64,000 nt of DNA from NCBI RefSeq assembly GCF_001552655.1, contig NZ_BCRP01000011.1:56755-120754 (forward strand). The letters are read 5' to 3'. This DNA comes from Alicyclobacillus kakegawensis NBRC 103104 (GTDB lineage Bacteria > Bacillota > Bacilli > Alicyclobacillales > Alicyclobacillaceae). Below, in pieces: positions 43,068 to 52,128 of the stretch; positions within the stretch are counted from its first letter, which is position 1, and each line of letters opens with the position of its first letter. A model generated the notes under the pieces. The model worked only from the letters and a program-made list of their open reading frames with translations, was not told the origin of the DNA and searched no databases. The translations under genes and the position numbers were made by a program.

Positions 43068-43400
43068 TCATCCGAGCGTGACACGGCCCGAAACCACTCC
43101 GGCCAGGGCATACGCCGCCACCCCGACGCCGACGGTCCATAACAGCTGCCGCGTCCACCAGGCGGCCAGAACTGTCGGTATCGCCGCCCACAGGGCCGGG
43201 TTTCGCCACGGCGCGACCGACGCTCCGGTCGACCACAGCATCGGGCCGACGAGCGCGCCCAACACCGCCGGCGTCACAAACGCCATCACCCGTTTGAGCC
43301 AACCTGGCCACACCAGGCGACTGCCAAAACTGAGCGAAACGGCGCGAATCAGATAGGTGCCGAGTCCCACGCACAGCACTTCCCAAAACAACGGATGCAC
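43068..43400 (-). CDS. azlD: AzlD-family amino acid exporter subunit
   Basis: 110 residues from a GTG at 43400 (AGGGGG upstream), with four hydrophobic segments. Family features are VGLGTYLIRAVSLSFG and the Pro-containing AFVTPAVLGALVGPML. It is the small partner of AzlC and is encoded first in the pair, 63 bases before azlC. The operon is divergent from an XRE-cupin regulator, across a strong palindrome that probably controls it. Confidence 0.85.
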   Translation of the reverse strand: MHPLFWEVLCVGLGTYLIRAVSLSFGSRLVWPGWLKRVMAFVTPAVLGALVGPMLWSTGASVAPWRNPALWAAIPTVLAAWWTRQLLWTVGVGVAAYALAGVVSGRVTLG

Positions 43401-43429
43401 AAAGGGCGCCCCCTTGAACCTCGGGATCG

Positions 43430-43453
43430 TATAACATCTATTTGTATGTTATA
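43430..43453. promoter_or_regulatory. Palindromic operator between azlDC and the XRE-cupin regulator
   Basis: Perfect 8-base arms TATAACAT (43430-43437) and ATGTTATA (43446-43453) flank 8 bases. The site is 30 bases from the azlD start codon and 36 bases from the regulator start codon, well placed to repress both. Overlapping TATAGT/TATACA sequences could serve as -10 elements. Confidence 0.65.
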
Positions 43454-43488
43454 GTATACAAGAACATCGGTACGGAGGGAATTCCCAC

Positions 43489-44061
43489 ATGGAGACAGAG
43501 AAGTTATCGGCACATATCGGACAGGCGCTGCGGCGCCTGCGCAAACAGCGGGGCTGGTCGCTGGATCAGTTGGCAGCCGCAAGCGGCGTCAGCAAACCGA
43601 TGCTGGGCCAAATGGAGCGCGGGGAATCCAACGCGACGGTGGTCACCCTGTGGAAGGTAGCGAAAGGGCTGCGCGTGCCGTTTTCGGCGTTGCTCCAGGA
43701 CGTCGAGGAACCTGCCGTGAACTTGGTGCGCCGGGCGGATCAGCCCGTGGTGGCGGATGACGACGGGCAATACGTGGTGCGCAGCGGGTTGGCCATTCCA
43801 TCCCGACATCCGGTGGACCTCTATCAAGCCCGGCTCTCCCCCTTAGCCACTCATGAAGCCGACAGACACGGTGCTCACGTACGCGAAGCGGTCTGGGTGC
43901 AAACCGGGGAACTCGACCTCAGCGTGCTGGGCGAGACCTTGCATCTGCAAACGGGGGACGCGGCCCACTTCCTAGCCGACGCCCCCCACACGTATCACAA
44001 CCCGTCCGCGGATAAGTTCTGCGAATTCCTGATCATCATGACTTACGAGCAGGTCCCTTGA
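43489..44061 (+). CDS. XRE-family regulator with C-terminal cupin domain
   Basis: 190 residues; ATG at 43489 after GGAGGG. The N-terminal helix-turn-helix (about 7-65) reads GQALRRLRKQRGWSLDQLA, then GVSKPMLGQMERGESNAT. The C-terminal cupin (about 110-185) has EAVWVQTGELDLSV and a metal-site-like PHTYHNPS. Regulators of this build often sense an amino acid or small acid and control the adjacent exporter, as here with azlDC in divergent orientation. Confidence 0.9.
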   Translation: METEKLSAHIGQALRRLRKQRGWSLDQLAAASGVSKPMLGQMERGESNATVVTLWKVAKGLRVPFSALLQDVEEPAVNLVRRADQPVVADDDGQYVVRSGLAIPSRHPVDLYQARLSPLATHEADRHGAHVREAVWVQTGELDLSVLGETLHLQTGDAAHFLADAPHTYHNPSADKFCEFLIIMTYEQVP

Positions 44062-44138
44062 TGGGCCCCGCAAGGCTTGGGGTTTTATCCTTGATGGCCG
44101 CTTGTGAACCCCAGCTGGCGAACGGACTGGGCAGCCAC

Positions 44139-44675
44139 CTATGACCAATGTTTGGCGAGAAATTCGTCACGCCCGGACGCCGACCGATAACGATGGTAGT
44201 GTTCCGGGTTCTTGCGGTAAAACCCCTGGTGGTATTCCTCCGCCTCATAGAACGGGCCGGCAGGCAGGATGGGAACGACGATAGGTTTGTCGAACCGGCC
44301 GCTTTTCGCCAGAGCTTGCTTGGAGGCTTCCGCTTTTTCGCGTTGCTCTTCATTGTGGTAGAAGATGGCCGTGCGGTAAGAAGAGCCGCGATCAACGAAT
44401 TGCCCGCCGTTATCCGTCGGATCTATCTGTTGCCAGTATAGTTCCAGCAGCCTCTCGTACGGGAACACCGACGCATCAAACGTGATCTGGACCGCCTCGA
44501 CGTGGCCTGTGGTCCCGGAACAGACCTCTTCATACGTTGGGTTCTCCTTGTGGCCGCCTGTGTATCCGGAGACGACCTTCAGAATCCCAGGCTGCTCCTC
44601 AAACGGCTTCACCATGCACCAGAAACAGCCGCCGGCAAAAGTCGCCACTTGCATGCGGTCTGTACTTTCCGTCAT
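44139..44675 (-). CDS. msrA: Peptide methionine-(S)-sulfoxide reductase
   Basis: 178 residues from the ATG at 44675, eight bases after AGGAGG; a longer frame upstream has no such signal. It repairs oxidised methionine in proteins. The catalytic motif GGCFWC begins at residue 15, with Cys17 the nucleophile. [20 protein letters not shown] and the substrate-binding [10 protein letters not shown] region are standard. No MsrB domain is fused and none is adjacent. It ends without a clear terminator, close to the XRE-cupin gene. Confidence 0.94.
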   Translation of the reverse strand: MTESTDRMQVATFAGGCFWCMVKPFEEQPGILKVVSGYTGGHKENPTYEEVCSGTTGHVEAVQITFDASVFPYERLLELYWQQIDPTDNGGQFVDRGSSYRTAIFYHNEEQREKAEASKQALAKSGRFDKPIVVPILPAGPFYEAEEYHQGFYRKNPEHYHRYRSASGRDEFLAKHWS

Positions 44676-44842
44676 GTCTGTCCCCTCCTTGCTGCGCCCC
44701 ATTATGGCACATTCCGAGTCCATTTGCACCCCGAAAAGGCGGCACCGCACCCACTCCCGGGGCGTGCATAAACGCCCGCTTTGCATGCAACAATATCCCT
44801 GTTGGACCAGAAAATTCCTCACCCTCGCCGAGGTGATGCGCC

Positions 44843-45280
44843 GTGTTGCCTGCCCTCCTGTCTGCGCTCTGCAGCGCCTTGTTTGCCGCCGCGCCTCCAG
44901 TAGCGACCTGTCCGATTTCGGCCGCCTGGAGGCCGGCCGCGACCTGTGCGACGGCCTCGCACATTCCGGATGCCCGCCTGCTTGACTCGGGGACGCGCCA
45001 CGCGCCGGTCAATCGTTCGCCGCAGATGAGTGACACAACCCCCGAGTACGCGCGCTGGGGAAAGATTGCGGTCGATAGGACGGCCACCCGCTACCCGAAC
45101 GCACGGGTGGTCGATTACCTGCACGTAGGCCGCAGGACTCTGAGCGAAACCCGGGCGGTGGAGCGCTTCAAGCTGTGGTTGCGCGGAGGCGGCAAGGAAT
45201 TCGGGGTCTATGTGGACGTCACATTCAACCCGAAAACAGAACAGTTGATATCGGTCGCTTTTCACGAGACGGCTCACTGA
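44843..45280 (+). CDS. Secreted DUF3889 family protein
   Basis: 145 residues from a GTG at 44843, seven bases after GAGGTG. The N-terminal hydrophobic stretch [18 protein letters not shown] looks like a signal peptide, followed by a low-complexity segment. From about residue 66 the sequence matches DUF3889: [29 protein letters not shown], then [20 protein letters not shown]. Small secreted proteins of this family occur in Bacillus; their role is unknown. It is convergent with the fructose EIIA gene, and a G6/C6 hairpin (45286-45310) lies between them. Confidence 0.75.
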   Translation: MLPALLSALCSALFAAAPPVATCPISAAWRPAATCATASHIPDARLLDSGTRHAPVNRSPQMSDTTPEYARWGKIAVDRTATRYPNARVVDYLHVGRRTLSETRAVERFKLWLRGGGKEFGVYVDVTFNPKTEQLISVAFHETAH

Positions 45281-45285
45281 GCAGC

Positions 45286-45310
45286 GGGGGGTAGACGCGG
45301 TAAGCCCCCC
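45286..45310. terminator. Possible hairpin between convergent genes
   Basis: GGGGGG (45286-45291) and CCCCCC (45305-45310) can pair across a 13-base loop. There is no T-tract on either side, so it is only a weak terminator candidate. Confidence 0.25.
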
Positions 45311-45364
45311 TCCGCCCCCCACGGGTCACCTTTCGGCTGGGAAGATTGCGCTCGGATGGGGAGC

Positions 45365-45805
45365 TCAGCAGAGCTCGGCCTGCACGTATTCGGACAGTTG
45401 CCCGGCATCCGAAATCGTGCTGACTTTTTCCACAAAGTCCGCATGCATCAGGCGGCGCGCCAGTTTAGCCAGCATCTGTAAGTGTTCATTGGGACTGGCT
45501 TCGGGTACCAAAATCATGAACAAGACGGACACCGGCTGACCGTCCATTGCCCGCCAATCCACCGGTTGGGCTATACGACCGTAGATGAGTGTCGGCTCGG
45601 TGACGGCCGCCGATTTTCCGTGCAGAATGGCAATGCCATGGCCAAAACCGGTGGTTCCCTCCGTCTCCCGCTGCAACACCGCCGCCACCACGGTGTCCAC
45701 GTCACGGACGCGTTTGAGGCGCGCCGCTTGTTCGACCAGATAACGGACGGCCTCCTCCCGGGTAGCGCCGGGAACGTCAAAGAAGACAAACTGTTTTTCC
45801 AGCAT
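45365..45805 (-). CDS. PTS fructose-type IIA component
   Basis: 146 residues; the ATG at 45805 is taken, though one nine bases upstream is nearer to AAGGAG. It carries phosphate from HPr to IIB. The EIIA type 2 fold is indicated by REEAVRYLVEQAARL and by the active-site His in TGFGHGIAILHG. It is divergent from fruR-fruK-fruA, whose transporter has only IIB and IIC domains, so this free IIA probably completes that system. A fused IIABC is more usual in Bacilli. Confidence 0.88.
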   Translation of the reverse strand: MLEKQFVFFDVPGATREEAVRYLVEQAARLKRVRDVDTVVAAVLQRETEGTTGFGHGIAILHGKSAAVTEPTLIYGRIAQPVDWRAMDGQPVSVLFMILVPEASPNEHLQMLAKLARRLMHADFVEKVSTISDAGQLSEYVQAELC

Positions 45806-45891
45806 ACCTCGCATCTCTCCTTTTCAACACGCACAGTGCCCTTCCGCACCAGGCCCTCCGTGCCGTCCACTTATCCGCTTTCACACACTGG

Positions 45892-45970
45892 TTGACACGC
45901 TTTCATGGTACACCATATAATGAGCCCAATCAATCATATTCATCTATATTCAATCATAATCAATCAGTAC
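45892..45970 (+). promoter_or_regulatory. fruRKA promoter and helically phased operator array
   Basis: TTGACA (45892-45897) and TATAAT (45916-45921) are 18 bases apart, a near-consensus promoter. Across and beyond the start site come four tandem 10-base units at 45931, 45941, 45951 and 45961, consensus CAATCATANT (the second is degenerate), plus an overlapping CAATCA at 45927. An inverted copy TGATTG is at 46005-46010. Repeats with one-turn spacing are typical of DeoR-family repressor targets. The region is shared with the divergent EIIA gene. Confidence 0.75.
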
Positions 45971-46094
45971 AACGCGTTATACCACGCCTATTCACTCGCT
46001 AGTTTGATTGAATGAACTCGATTTCCGTCCGTCCCGCGTACAGTCTCGATGGACACGGAGGGTTGGACAACCCCGGAGAAAAGAGGGACGCAAC

Positions 46095-46865
46095 ATGTTT
46101 GCCGACGAACGCAAAGCACTCATTATGGCGCAACTGCAAGAGCGGCACAGCGTCTCTGTCGCGGAACTGGCCAAACAGCTGACCGCCTCGGAGTCGACGA
46201 TACGCCGGGACCTGCAGGACTTAGAAGAACAGGGCCGGCTCAAACGCACGCACGGGGGCGCAGTGTCGATTGAAGTGGCCGCGTTTGAACCGTCGATTCA
46301 GGAAAAGAGTGTGCAGAACCAGGTGGAAAAGTCCATTATCGCCAAGGCGGCCCAATCATTCATTCAAACGGGCGACACGGTGCTGTTGGACGCCGGCACC
46401 ACCACGTTGCAGATAGCTCGCCAGTTTGCCGGCCGCGGCGTCACGTTCATCACCAACAGCCTCGCTATCGCTGACGAGCTGGCGAATCGGATGGACATCC
46501 AGGTCCTTCTGCTCGGAGGCGAATTGCGCCCCACCACGGGCGCGATGGTCGGCCCGTTTTGCGAGCAGATGCTGGCCCGCCTGCACGTCGACATCCTGTT
46601 TTTGGGGGCCAACGGCATTGACGCAGAGCACGGCGTGACAACCCCCAACGTATCGGAGGCCGCGACCAAGTCGGCGATGATCCGCGCCGCGAGGCGCGTC
46701 GTCCTGGTGACCGACCACAGCAAGTTTGATCAAACCAGCCTGGTGCAGGTCTGCCCCCTCGGCGCCATCGACACCCTTGTCACCAATGCGGAGGTAGGAG
46801 GAGACCTGCGGCAGGCTCTGCTGGAAAACAAGGTTGAAGTCGTGGTGGCCAAACGCAACAGCTAG
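46095..46865 (+). CDS. fruR: DeoR-family repressor of the fructose operon
   Basis: 256 residues; ATG at 46095 seven bases after AGAGGG, preferred over an upstream in-frame start. The DeoR helix-turn-helix spans about 1-57 (ADERKALIMAQLQERHSVSV, ESTIRRDLQDLEEQG, then the usual RTHGGAV). The sensor domain has DTVLLDAGTTTLQIA and FLGANGID, which bind a phosphosugar. Fructose-1-phosphate is the known effector in homologues. It is the first gene of fruR-fruK-fruA and faces the phased repeats upstream, so autoregulation is likely. Confidence 0.93.
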   Translation: MFADERKALIMAQLQERHSVSVAELAKQLTASESTIRRDLQDLEEQGRLKRTHGGAVSIEVAAFEPSIQEKSVQNQVEKSIIAKAAQSFIQTGDTVLLDAGTTTLQIARQFAGRGVTFITNSLAIADELANRMDIQVLLLGGELRPTTGAMVGPFCEQMLARLHVDILFLGANGIDAEHGVTTPNVSEAATKSAMIRAARRVVLVTDHSKFDQTSLVQVCPLGAIDTLVTNAEVGGDLRQALLENKVEVVVAKRNS

Positions 46866-46876
46866 GAGCGAGACAG

Positions 46877-47953
46877 ATGACTGAACACCCAGGTTTTCAA
46901 TCCAGCCCAGCGCCCGCCGCCATCCGTCCGGGCGCGTTCACGGAAGCTGCGCTGCCCGTTCGGGCCACGGCGACGGATGGACGCGAGCGGCACCAACACC
47001 CGATGGATGGCGGGGCCGCGGTCGTGACGGTGACCGTGAACCCGGCCATGGACCTGTTCCTGCAGGTGGACCGGCTGGTGCCGGGGACCCTGCACCGCGT
47101 GCAACAACCGCTCCCGTATACGGGCGGTAAGGGCATCAACGTCACTAAGGCCCTCCATACGTTTGGCATTCCGACCGTGGCCACCGGCTTCCTCGGGGGC
47201 AGCCGCGGAGCGTGGATTGAACAGGAACTCCGGGAGAGCGGCATCTCCGCCTCGTTTGTATGGACGCACGCGCCGACGCGGGTCAACGTCAAGGTGACCG
47301 AGGCGGACGGGCGGTTGACCGAGTTCAACGCGTCCGCCCCCGGCTTCTCCGGCGCCGACTGGCGGTCTCTGGAAGATCACCTGGACAACCTGACCGCACC
47401 CGGCGGCTGGCTCGCGCTGTGCGGCAACCTACCTGAGAGCGCCAATCCGGACTGGTACCAAGGTCGTATTGAATGGGCGCGGGCCAAGGGCCTGCATACC
47501 GTCCTGGATGCCAGCGGCGAGGCGCTGCGCCGAGGCATAGCCGCCACGCCCGACGTGATTAAGCCGAATCTGACGGAGTTAGAAGAATACGTCGGAGACA
47601 AGCTGATCTCTGTGAAGGAGGTGGTTCGAGCCGCTGCCCGGCTGTGTGAACAGGGCATCCGTTTCGTGGCCGTATCCATAGGGAAGAGCGGCCTGGTGGC
47701 GGTGACGCGCAGCGAACGCATCTGGGCGCATGTGCCCAAGGTCCCTGTGGTATCCAGCGTCGGCGCCGGAGACACGGTGGTGGCAGGCATCGTCTACGGA
47801 CTTCATCATCAATTCTCACTTGCCGACACCGCCCGCTTCGCCGCCGCCGCCGGAACAGCCGCCGTACAGACGGACGGATCGAGGAGGCCGCTTCTGCAAG
47901 ACGTACAGGCCGTCATCCCGCAGGTGGAACTGGAATCTCTCCCACAACCGTAA
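46877..47953 (+). CDS. fruK: 1-phosphofructokinase
   Basis: 358 residues from the ATG at 46877, eight bases after GGAGCGAG. It converts fructose-1-phosphate to fructose-1,6-bisphosphate. The PfkB fold starts near residue 49 with VVTVTVNPAMDLFLQ; YTGGKGINVTKAL and the catalytic GAGDTVVAGI follow. Family members are about 305-310 residues, so the first 48 residues (Pro/Ala-rich, RERHQHPM) are an extension with no known counterpart. The good ribosome binding site supports that start; a later GTG cannot be excluded. Confidence 0.92.
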   Translation: MTEHPGFQSSPAPAAIRPGAFTEAALPVRATATDGRERHQHPMDGGAAVVTVTVNPAMDLFLQVDRLVPGTLHRVQQPLPYTGGKGINVTKALHTFGIPTVATGFLGGSRGAWIEQELRESGISASFVWTHAPTRVNVKVTEADGRLTEFNASAPGFSGADWRSLEDHLDNLTAPGGWLALCGNLPESANPDWYQGRIEWARAKGLHTVLDASGEALRRGIAATPDVIKPNLTELEEYVGDKLISVKEVVRAAARLCEQGIRFVAVSIGKSGLVAVTRSERIWAHVPKVPVVSSVGAGDTVVAGIVYGLHHQFSLADTARFAAAAGTAAVQTDGSRRPLLQDVQAVIPQVELESLPQP

Positions 47954-47967
47954 ACGAGGTGAGGAGC

Positions 47968-49380
47968 ATGATAAAGTTGGTTGCCGTGACCGCATGCCCG
48001 ACTGGCATCGCGCACACGTATATGGCCCAGGAGGCCCTGCAACAGGCGGCCAAAGCCGCCGGTTATGAGATCAAAGTGGAGACACAAGGAGCCTCCGGCG
48101 TCGAACAGGCGCTGACCGAGGAAGACATCGACCAAGCCGACGCGGTCATCATTGCGGCGGACAAGAAGGTGGAACTCGAACGGTTCCTAGGAAAGCGGTT
48201 GCTGGAGACTTCCGTATCCAGCGCCATCAAGAACCCTGCGCAGTTGATAGCCGACGCCCTCGAGCAGCCGGTATACGGCGCCAAGAGAGACACGGACGCC
48301 ACCGGAGAATACTTGGAGCGCATGCAGCGGGAAAAGGCGCAGCGCAAAGCACAAATGCCAGCCGGCTACAAACACCTGATGAACGGCGTCTCGCACATGC
48401 TGCCGCTGGTGGTGGCGGGCGGCATCTTCATCGCCTTTTCGTTTGCCATCGACATCGACAACAAAGCGCCGCTGGCGCAGGCGTTCATGAACATCGGCAG
48501 CGGGTCGGCATTTGCCCTGTTTGTCCCGATTTTGGCAGCCTACATCTCCATGTCCATCGCGGACAGGCCGGGGCTTGCTCCGGGTCTTGTAGGCGGGTGG
48601 ATTGGCACGCAGGGCGCCATGTATGGCGATCCGCACGCCAGCGCGGGTTACCTGGGCGGCATCATCGCGGGCTTCTTGGCGGGCTACGTGACCAAGTGGC
48701 TGCGCGACTGGATTCGCCTGCCGAGAACGCTCGAAGGAATCAAACCGGTTTTGATTCTGCCCGTGCTGTCGGTGGGCATTGTCGGGCTGCTGATGATTTA
48801 CGTGCTGGGGCGGCCTATTGCCTGGTTGATGCAGGCCATGACCAACGGGCTCGCGCACATTGGCGCAAGCGGATCGATAGGATTGGGACTGTTGCTGGGC
48901 GCCATGATGGCGTTTGACATGGGTGGCCCGGTCAACAAGGTCGCATACTTCTTCGCGGTCGGTCTGCTCGGCACGCATACGCACGAGGCGGAGGTCATTA
49001 TGGCAGCCGTGATGGCGGCGGGCATGACGCCCCCGCTCGGCCTGGCGATTGCGACCTTTGTCAACCGCAGGAAATTCTACAGCGAGGAGCGGGACGCCGG
49101 CAAGGCGGCGCTCATCCTCGGGCTGTGCTTCATCACCGAGGGAGCGATTCCGTTTGCCTCGAACGATCCGTTCCGTATCATCCCGAGCATCATGGTTGGT
49201 TCTGCGGTGACCGGGGCGCTGACGATGACGTTTGGCGCCACCCTGCCGGCGCCGCACGGCGGCGTGTTCGTCTTCCCGTTGATGGGGAACCTCGGCTGGT
49301 ACTGCGTCTCCATTCTCATTGGCGCCCTCGTCACGGCGTTGTGCGTGCTGGCTCTCAAGAAAAACGTGGTGGAGGCTTGA
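47968..49380 (+). CDS. fruA: PTS fructose-specific IIBC component
   Basis: 470 residues; ATG at 47968 after GAGGTG. The IIB domain (about 1-100) has the phosphocysteine in TACPTGIAHTYMAQEA. The IIC domain (about 130-465) has about ten membrane segments with KHLMNGVSHMLPLVVAGG, FDMGGPVNKVAYFF and ITEGAIPFASNDP. It imports fructose as fructose-1-phosphate. There is no IIA domain; the separate IIA gene at 45365-45805 likely supplies it. It ends the fruR-fruK-fruA operon. Confidence 0.93.
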   Translation: MIKLVAVTACPTGIAHTYMAQEALQQAAKAAGYEIKVETQGASGVEQALTEEDIDQADAVIIAADKKVELERFLGKRLLETSVSSAIKNPAQLIADALEQPVYGAKRDTDATGEYLERMQREKAQRKAQMPAGYKHLMNGVSHMLPLVVAGGIFIAFSFAIDIDNKAPLAQAFMNIGSGSAFALFVPILAAYISMSIADRPGLAPGLVGGWIGTQGAMYGDPHASAGYLGGIIAGFLAGYVTKWLRDWIRLPRTLEGIKPVLILPVLSVGIVGLLMIYVLGRPIAWLMQAMTNGLAHIGASGSIGLGLLLGAMMAFDMGGPVNKVAYFFAVGLLGTHTHEAEVIMAAVMAAGMTPPLGLAIATFVNRRKFYSEERDAGKAALILGLCFITEGAIPFASNDPFRIIPSIMVGSAVTGALTMTFGATLPAPHGGVFVFPLMGNLGWYCVSILIGALVTALCVLALKKNVVEA

Positions 49381-49472
49381 AAAAAGAATCAAGGCAAGCG
49401 GTCAAGGCGGCGCACATTCCAGCATAGATTCCGGAACGGCCGCTAGGCACCGACGTACGCAAGACGTCCAAG

Positions 49473-49510
49473 CAGCCGCAGGCAGGGACAGCCTCCCTCG
49501 CCTGCGGCTG
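49473..49510. terminator. Long hairpin downstream of fruA
   Basis: CAGCCGCAGGC pairs with GCCTGCGGCTG, and the stem extends with AGGGA/TCCCT (one bulged base) around a CAGCC loop, giving 16 pairs. No T-tract follows, so it may act in mRNA stability or factor-dependent termination. Confidence 0.5.
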
Positions 49511-49622
49511 TAGTTGCTCCGTGGAGCCAAGCAATAGATTACCATCATGAGTATACTTGCATCCTGTCAGGATAGATGACGGAATTTTCCTCGGCTCTAT
49601 TGCTCATTTTCGCACTTCCCGC

Positions 49623-50405
49623 TCACTGCAACTGTTTGCCGAGTTCCTCGACCTTCGCCCGACTCAATCCGGTGGCCTTCACGATGACGTCCACGCTCAC
49701 GCCCTCCGCCAACAGGTTGCGCGCGACTTCTTCCCGGCCCTCTTCCCTGCCTTCCTGATACAACTCCTCGACAATCTTGGACACTCTCCGCAACTCCCTT
49801 CGCAACCGCGCCCGCTGCACATCCGTCAATGACGGGGCGCCGAGCACCAGGATTGCGCTCACGACCAGGTCCCTCTCCGCCTCGTCCGATAGGGCGGGTA
49901 CAAGCGTCAACACCCGCTCAAACGCCTCTGCCGCGTCCCTCACCTTCATGTTTAACGCCAGTGCAAGGCGGAGTCGGTCACCAGGCTCCCACTCTCCCGA
50001 CCACACGTGCCCCTCCACCTGATCCAGTGCCTTATCCCCGTCCAAATTGGACAGGAAGACGTTCTCCACCTGATACAGTGCAGTTCCAATGTCGAGTGTT
50101 GCGGAGGCGCTGGTTACACTCGCATGATACAACACCACCGTCCGAATGCGCGCCATGTGTTGACGCGCCAAGCGGGCGTCGTACTCAAGAAAGCGGTGCA
50201 GCGTTGGCTCACGATAGCTCTGAAACTCCAGGTGGAAAACACAACCGTCGCGCATACGCCAAGCCTTGTCTATCCGCAGCGTATTCGCCGGCAGTTCTGT
50301 CGGCAGGGGCGACTCCAGTTCCACGCCACGAACACCGAGCACGTCCAACGCACCGTCGGACAACGAACGGGTGAGAGCCTTCATCACCGTATCCTGTCCC
50401 GCCAT
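49623..50405 (-). CDS. Rpn/PD-(D/E)XK transposase-like nuclease family protein
   Basis: 260 residues; ATG at 50405 after AGAGGTG. The N-terminal part contains DKAWRMRDGCVFHLEFQSY, which fits the Asp ... Glu-x-Gln core of Rpn-type putative nucleases (PDDEXK_2). The C-terminus has a GREEGREE charged helix followed by LLAEGVSVDVIVKATGLSRAKV, a tail typical of this group. Rpn proteins have been linked to recA-independent recombination and phage defence in enteric bacteria. No transposon ends or partner gene are seen. Confidence 0.75.
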   Translation of the reverse strand: MAGQDTVMKALTRSLSDGALDVLGVRGVELESPLPTELPANTLRIDKAWRMRDGCVFHLEFQSYREPTLHRFLEYDARLARQHMARIRTVVLYHASVTSASATLDIGTALYQVENVFLSNLDGDKALDQVEGHVWSGEWEPGDRLRLALALNMKVRDAAEAFERVLTLVPALSDEAERDLVVSAILVLGAPSLTDVQRARLRRELRRVSKIVEELYQEGREEGREEVARNLLAEGVSVDVIVKATGLSRAKVEELGKQLQ

Positions 50406-50622
50406 ACGTACACCTCTTTATGTGAGTGTACGCCGGGATCGCCGGCCGCTCAATGACGTTCAGGGAAGCTTGCGCAACCTTAGTAAAAGTGCAGGGGAAG
50501 GCGGCCTGTCGGGTCCGCGCCGCTCCGGCAGACTCCAGTACGGTCCGACGCACGCCGGCACTGTCCGACCAGGCCGGACCAATGCGGTCCGACGAACTTC
50601 GATGCCTTCCGATGCGCCCCCA

Positions 50623-52086
50623 TTATCGCCTGGCGGCCGCCCTTGCCGCCGACTCGAGCCCGAGGGCCTTCGCGACGCGCTCGCCGTAGTCTGCGTCGGC
50701 ACGGTAAAAGTGCGGCAGCATCCGCTCCTGGATGGCGCGATCCGCCTGTCCCAGCGAGGCCGCGATGTTGTCAATCAAGTCTTGCCTTTCCGTCTCCGCC
50801 AGCAACCGATACAAATCGCCGGCCTGCGTGTAGTCGTCTTCGTGGGCGTCGGGGTGAGCCTGGGCCCAGCCATCCACAGGCAGCGGCGGCGCCTGGACGG
50901 AACGGTCCTCCACCGGTCCCTGGAAGCTGTTCGGCTCGTAGTTGACCTGACCTCCGCCGTTGGCATCAAAGCGCATGTACCCGTCCCGCTGGTAGTTGGC
51001 CACGGGAGCGAGGGGCCGGTTGACCGGCAGCAGGTTATGGTTGACGCCAACCCGGTAGCGGTGTGCGTCCGCGTACGCGAACAGTCGGCCCTGCAGCATC
51101 TTGTCCGGCGAGAAGCCGATGCCGGGCACGATGTTAGCCGGAGACAAGGTCGCCTGCTCGACCTCCGCGAAGTAATTCTCCGGGTTGCGGTTGAGCACCA
51201 GGCGCCCCACCGGAATCAGCGGGTAGTCCTTGTGCGACCACACCTTGGTCACGTCAAACGGATCGAATCGATAGCTGTCCGCGTCCGTCAGCGGCATGAT
51301 CTGCACGTACAGCCGCCACACGGGATGGTCTCCGCGCTCTATCGATTCATACAAATCGCGCGTGGCATGGTCTGGGTCCTCCCCGGCGATGCGGATGGCC
51401 TCTTCGCGGCGCAAGTTCTGAATCCCCTGCTCGGTCTTGAAGTGGTACTTGACCCAGACCGCCTGCTTGTCGGCGTTGTACCACTGAAAAGTGTGGCTGC
51501 CGTACATGTGCATGTGGCGGTACGACCGCGGCGTGCCGCGGTTGGTGAACAGGATGGTGAGCTGGTGCATGGCCTCGGGAGAGAGCGACCAGAAGTCCCA
51601 GACCGCGTTGGGGTCCTTCAGGTTGGTGGCCGGGTTGCGCTTTTGCGAGTGGATAAAGTCCGGGAACTTGAGCGGATCGCGGATAAAGAAGACGGGCGTG
51701 TTGTTGCCGACAATGTCGTAATTGCCGTCTTCGGTGTAGAAACGGATGGCGTTCCCGCGCGGATCGCGCTCGGCGTCGGCTGAGCCTTTCTCCCCGGCGA
51801 CGGTCGAAAAGCGGATGAAGACCGGTGTCCGCTTGCCGACCTGGTTGAGAAACTTGGCGCAGGTCCAGCGGCTTACGTCATGCGTGACCTCGAAGTACCC
51901 GTACGCTCCTGCCCCTTTGGCGTGCACGACGCGTTCCGGGATGCGTTCGCGGTTGAAATGGGCCAGTTTCTCCAGAAGATGAACATCCTGCAGCAAGACC
52001 GGCCCGCGCACGCCCGCTGTTTGAGAGTGTTGGTTGTCAGCCACAGGCGCACCAGAGGAAGTCGTGAGACGATATGGTTCCTGCAT
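50623..52086 (-). CDS. katA: Heme catalase (monofunctional, small-subunit clade)
   Basis: 487 residues; ATG at 52086 after GGAGGTG. It dismutates hydrogen peroxide. The distal His is in [16 protein letters not shown], the conserved Asn in [16 protein letters not shown], and the proximal heme Tyr in [27 protein letters not shown] and [19 protein letters not shown] are also standard. A strong PerR-type palindrome lies 24 bases upstream of the start codon. It is divergent from thyA, with about 175 bases between start codons. Confidence 0.95.
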   Translation of the reverse strand: MQEPYRLTTSSGAPVADNQHSQTAGVRGPVLLQDVHLLEKLAHFNRERIPERVVHAKGAGAYGYFEVTHDVSRWTCAKFLNQVGKRTPVFIRFSTVAGEKGSADAERDPRGNAIRFYTEDGNYDIVGNNTPVFFIRDPLKFPDFIHSQKRNPATNLKDPNAVWDFWSLSPEAMHQLTILFTNRGTPRSYRHMHMYGSHTFQWYNADKQAVWVKYHFKTEQGIQNLRREEAIRIAGEDPDHATRDLYESIERGDHPVWRLYVQIMPLTDADSYRFDPFDVTKVWSHKDYPLIPVGRLVLNRNPENYFAEVEQATLSPANIVPGIGFSPDKMLQGRLFAYADAHRYRVGVNHNLLPVNRPLAPVANYQRDGYMRFDANGGGQVNYEPNSFQGPVEDRSVQAPPLPVDGWAQAHPDAHEDDYTQAGDLYRLLAETERQDLIDNIAASLGQADRAIQERMLPHFYRADADYGERVAKALGLESAARAAARR

Positions 52087-52109
52087 AGAGACACCTCCAA
52101 ATAATTTAT

Positions 52110-52128
52110 ATTTAGACTGAATCTAAAT
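52110..52128 (-). promoter_or_regulatory. PerR-type box upstream of katA
   Basis: ATTTAGA-CTGAA-TCTAAAT is a perfect inverted repeat. Its core TTAGA-N5-TCTAA fits the Fur/PerR 7-1-7 pattern. It lies in an AT-rich stretch right before the katA leader, downstream of a possible TTGCAC-N17-TATCTT promoter on the minus strand. Peroxide-induced derepression is inferred. Confidence 0.65.

Noticed and set aside
50460..50620. GGTCCGAC-like repeats between the Rpn-like gene and katA
   Set aside because: Three short, irregularly spaced matches in a GC-rich stretch; not distinguishable from chance.
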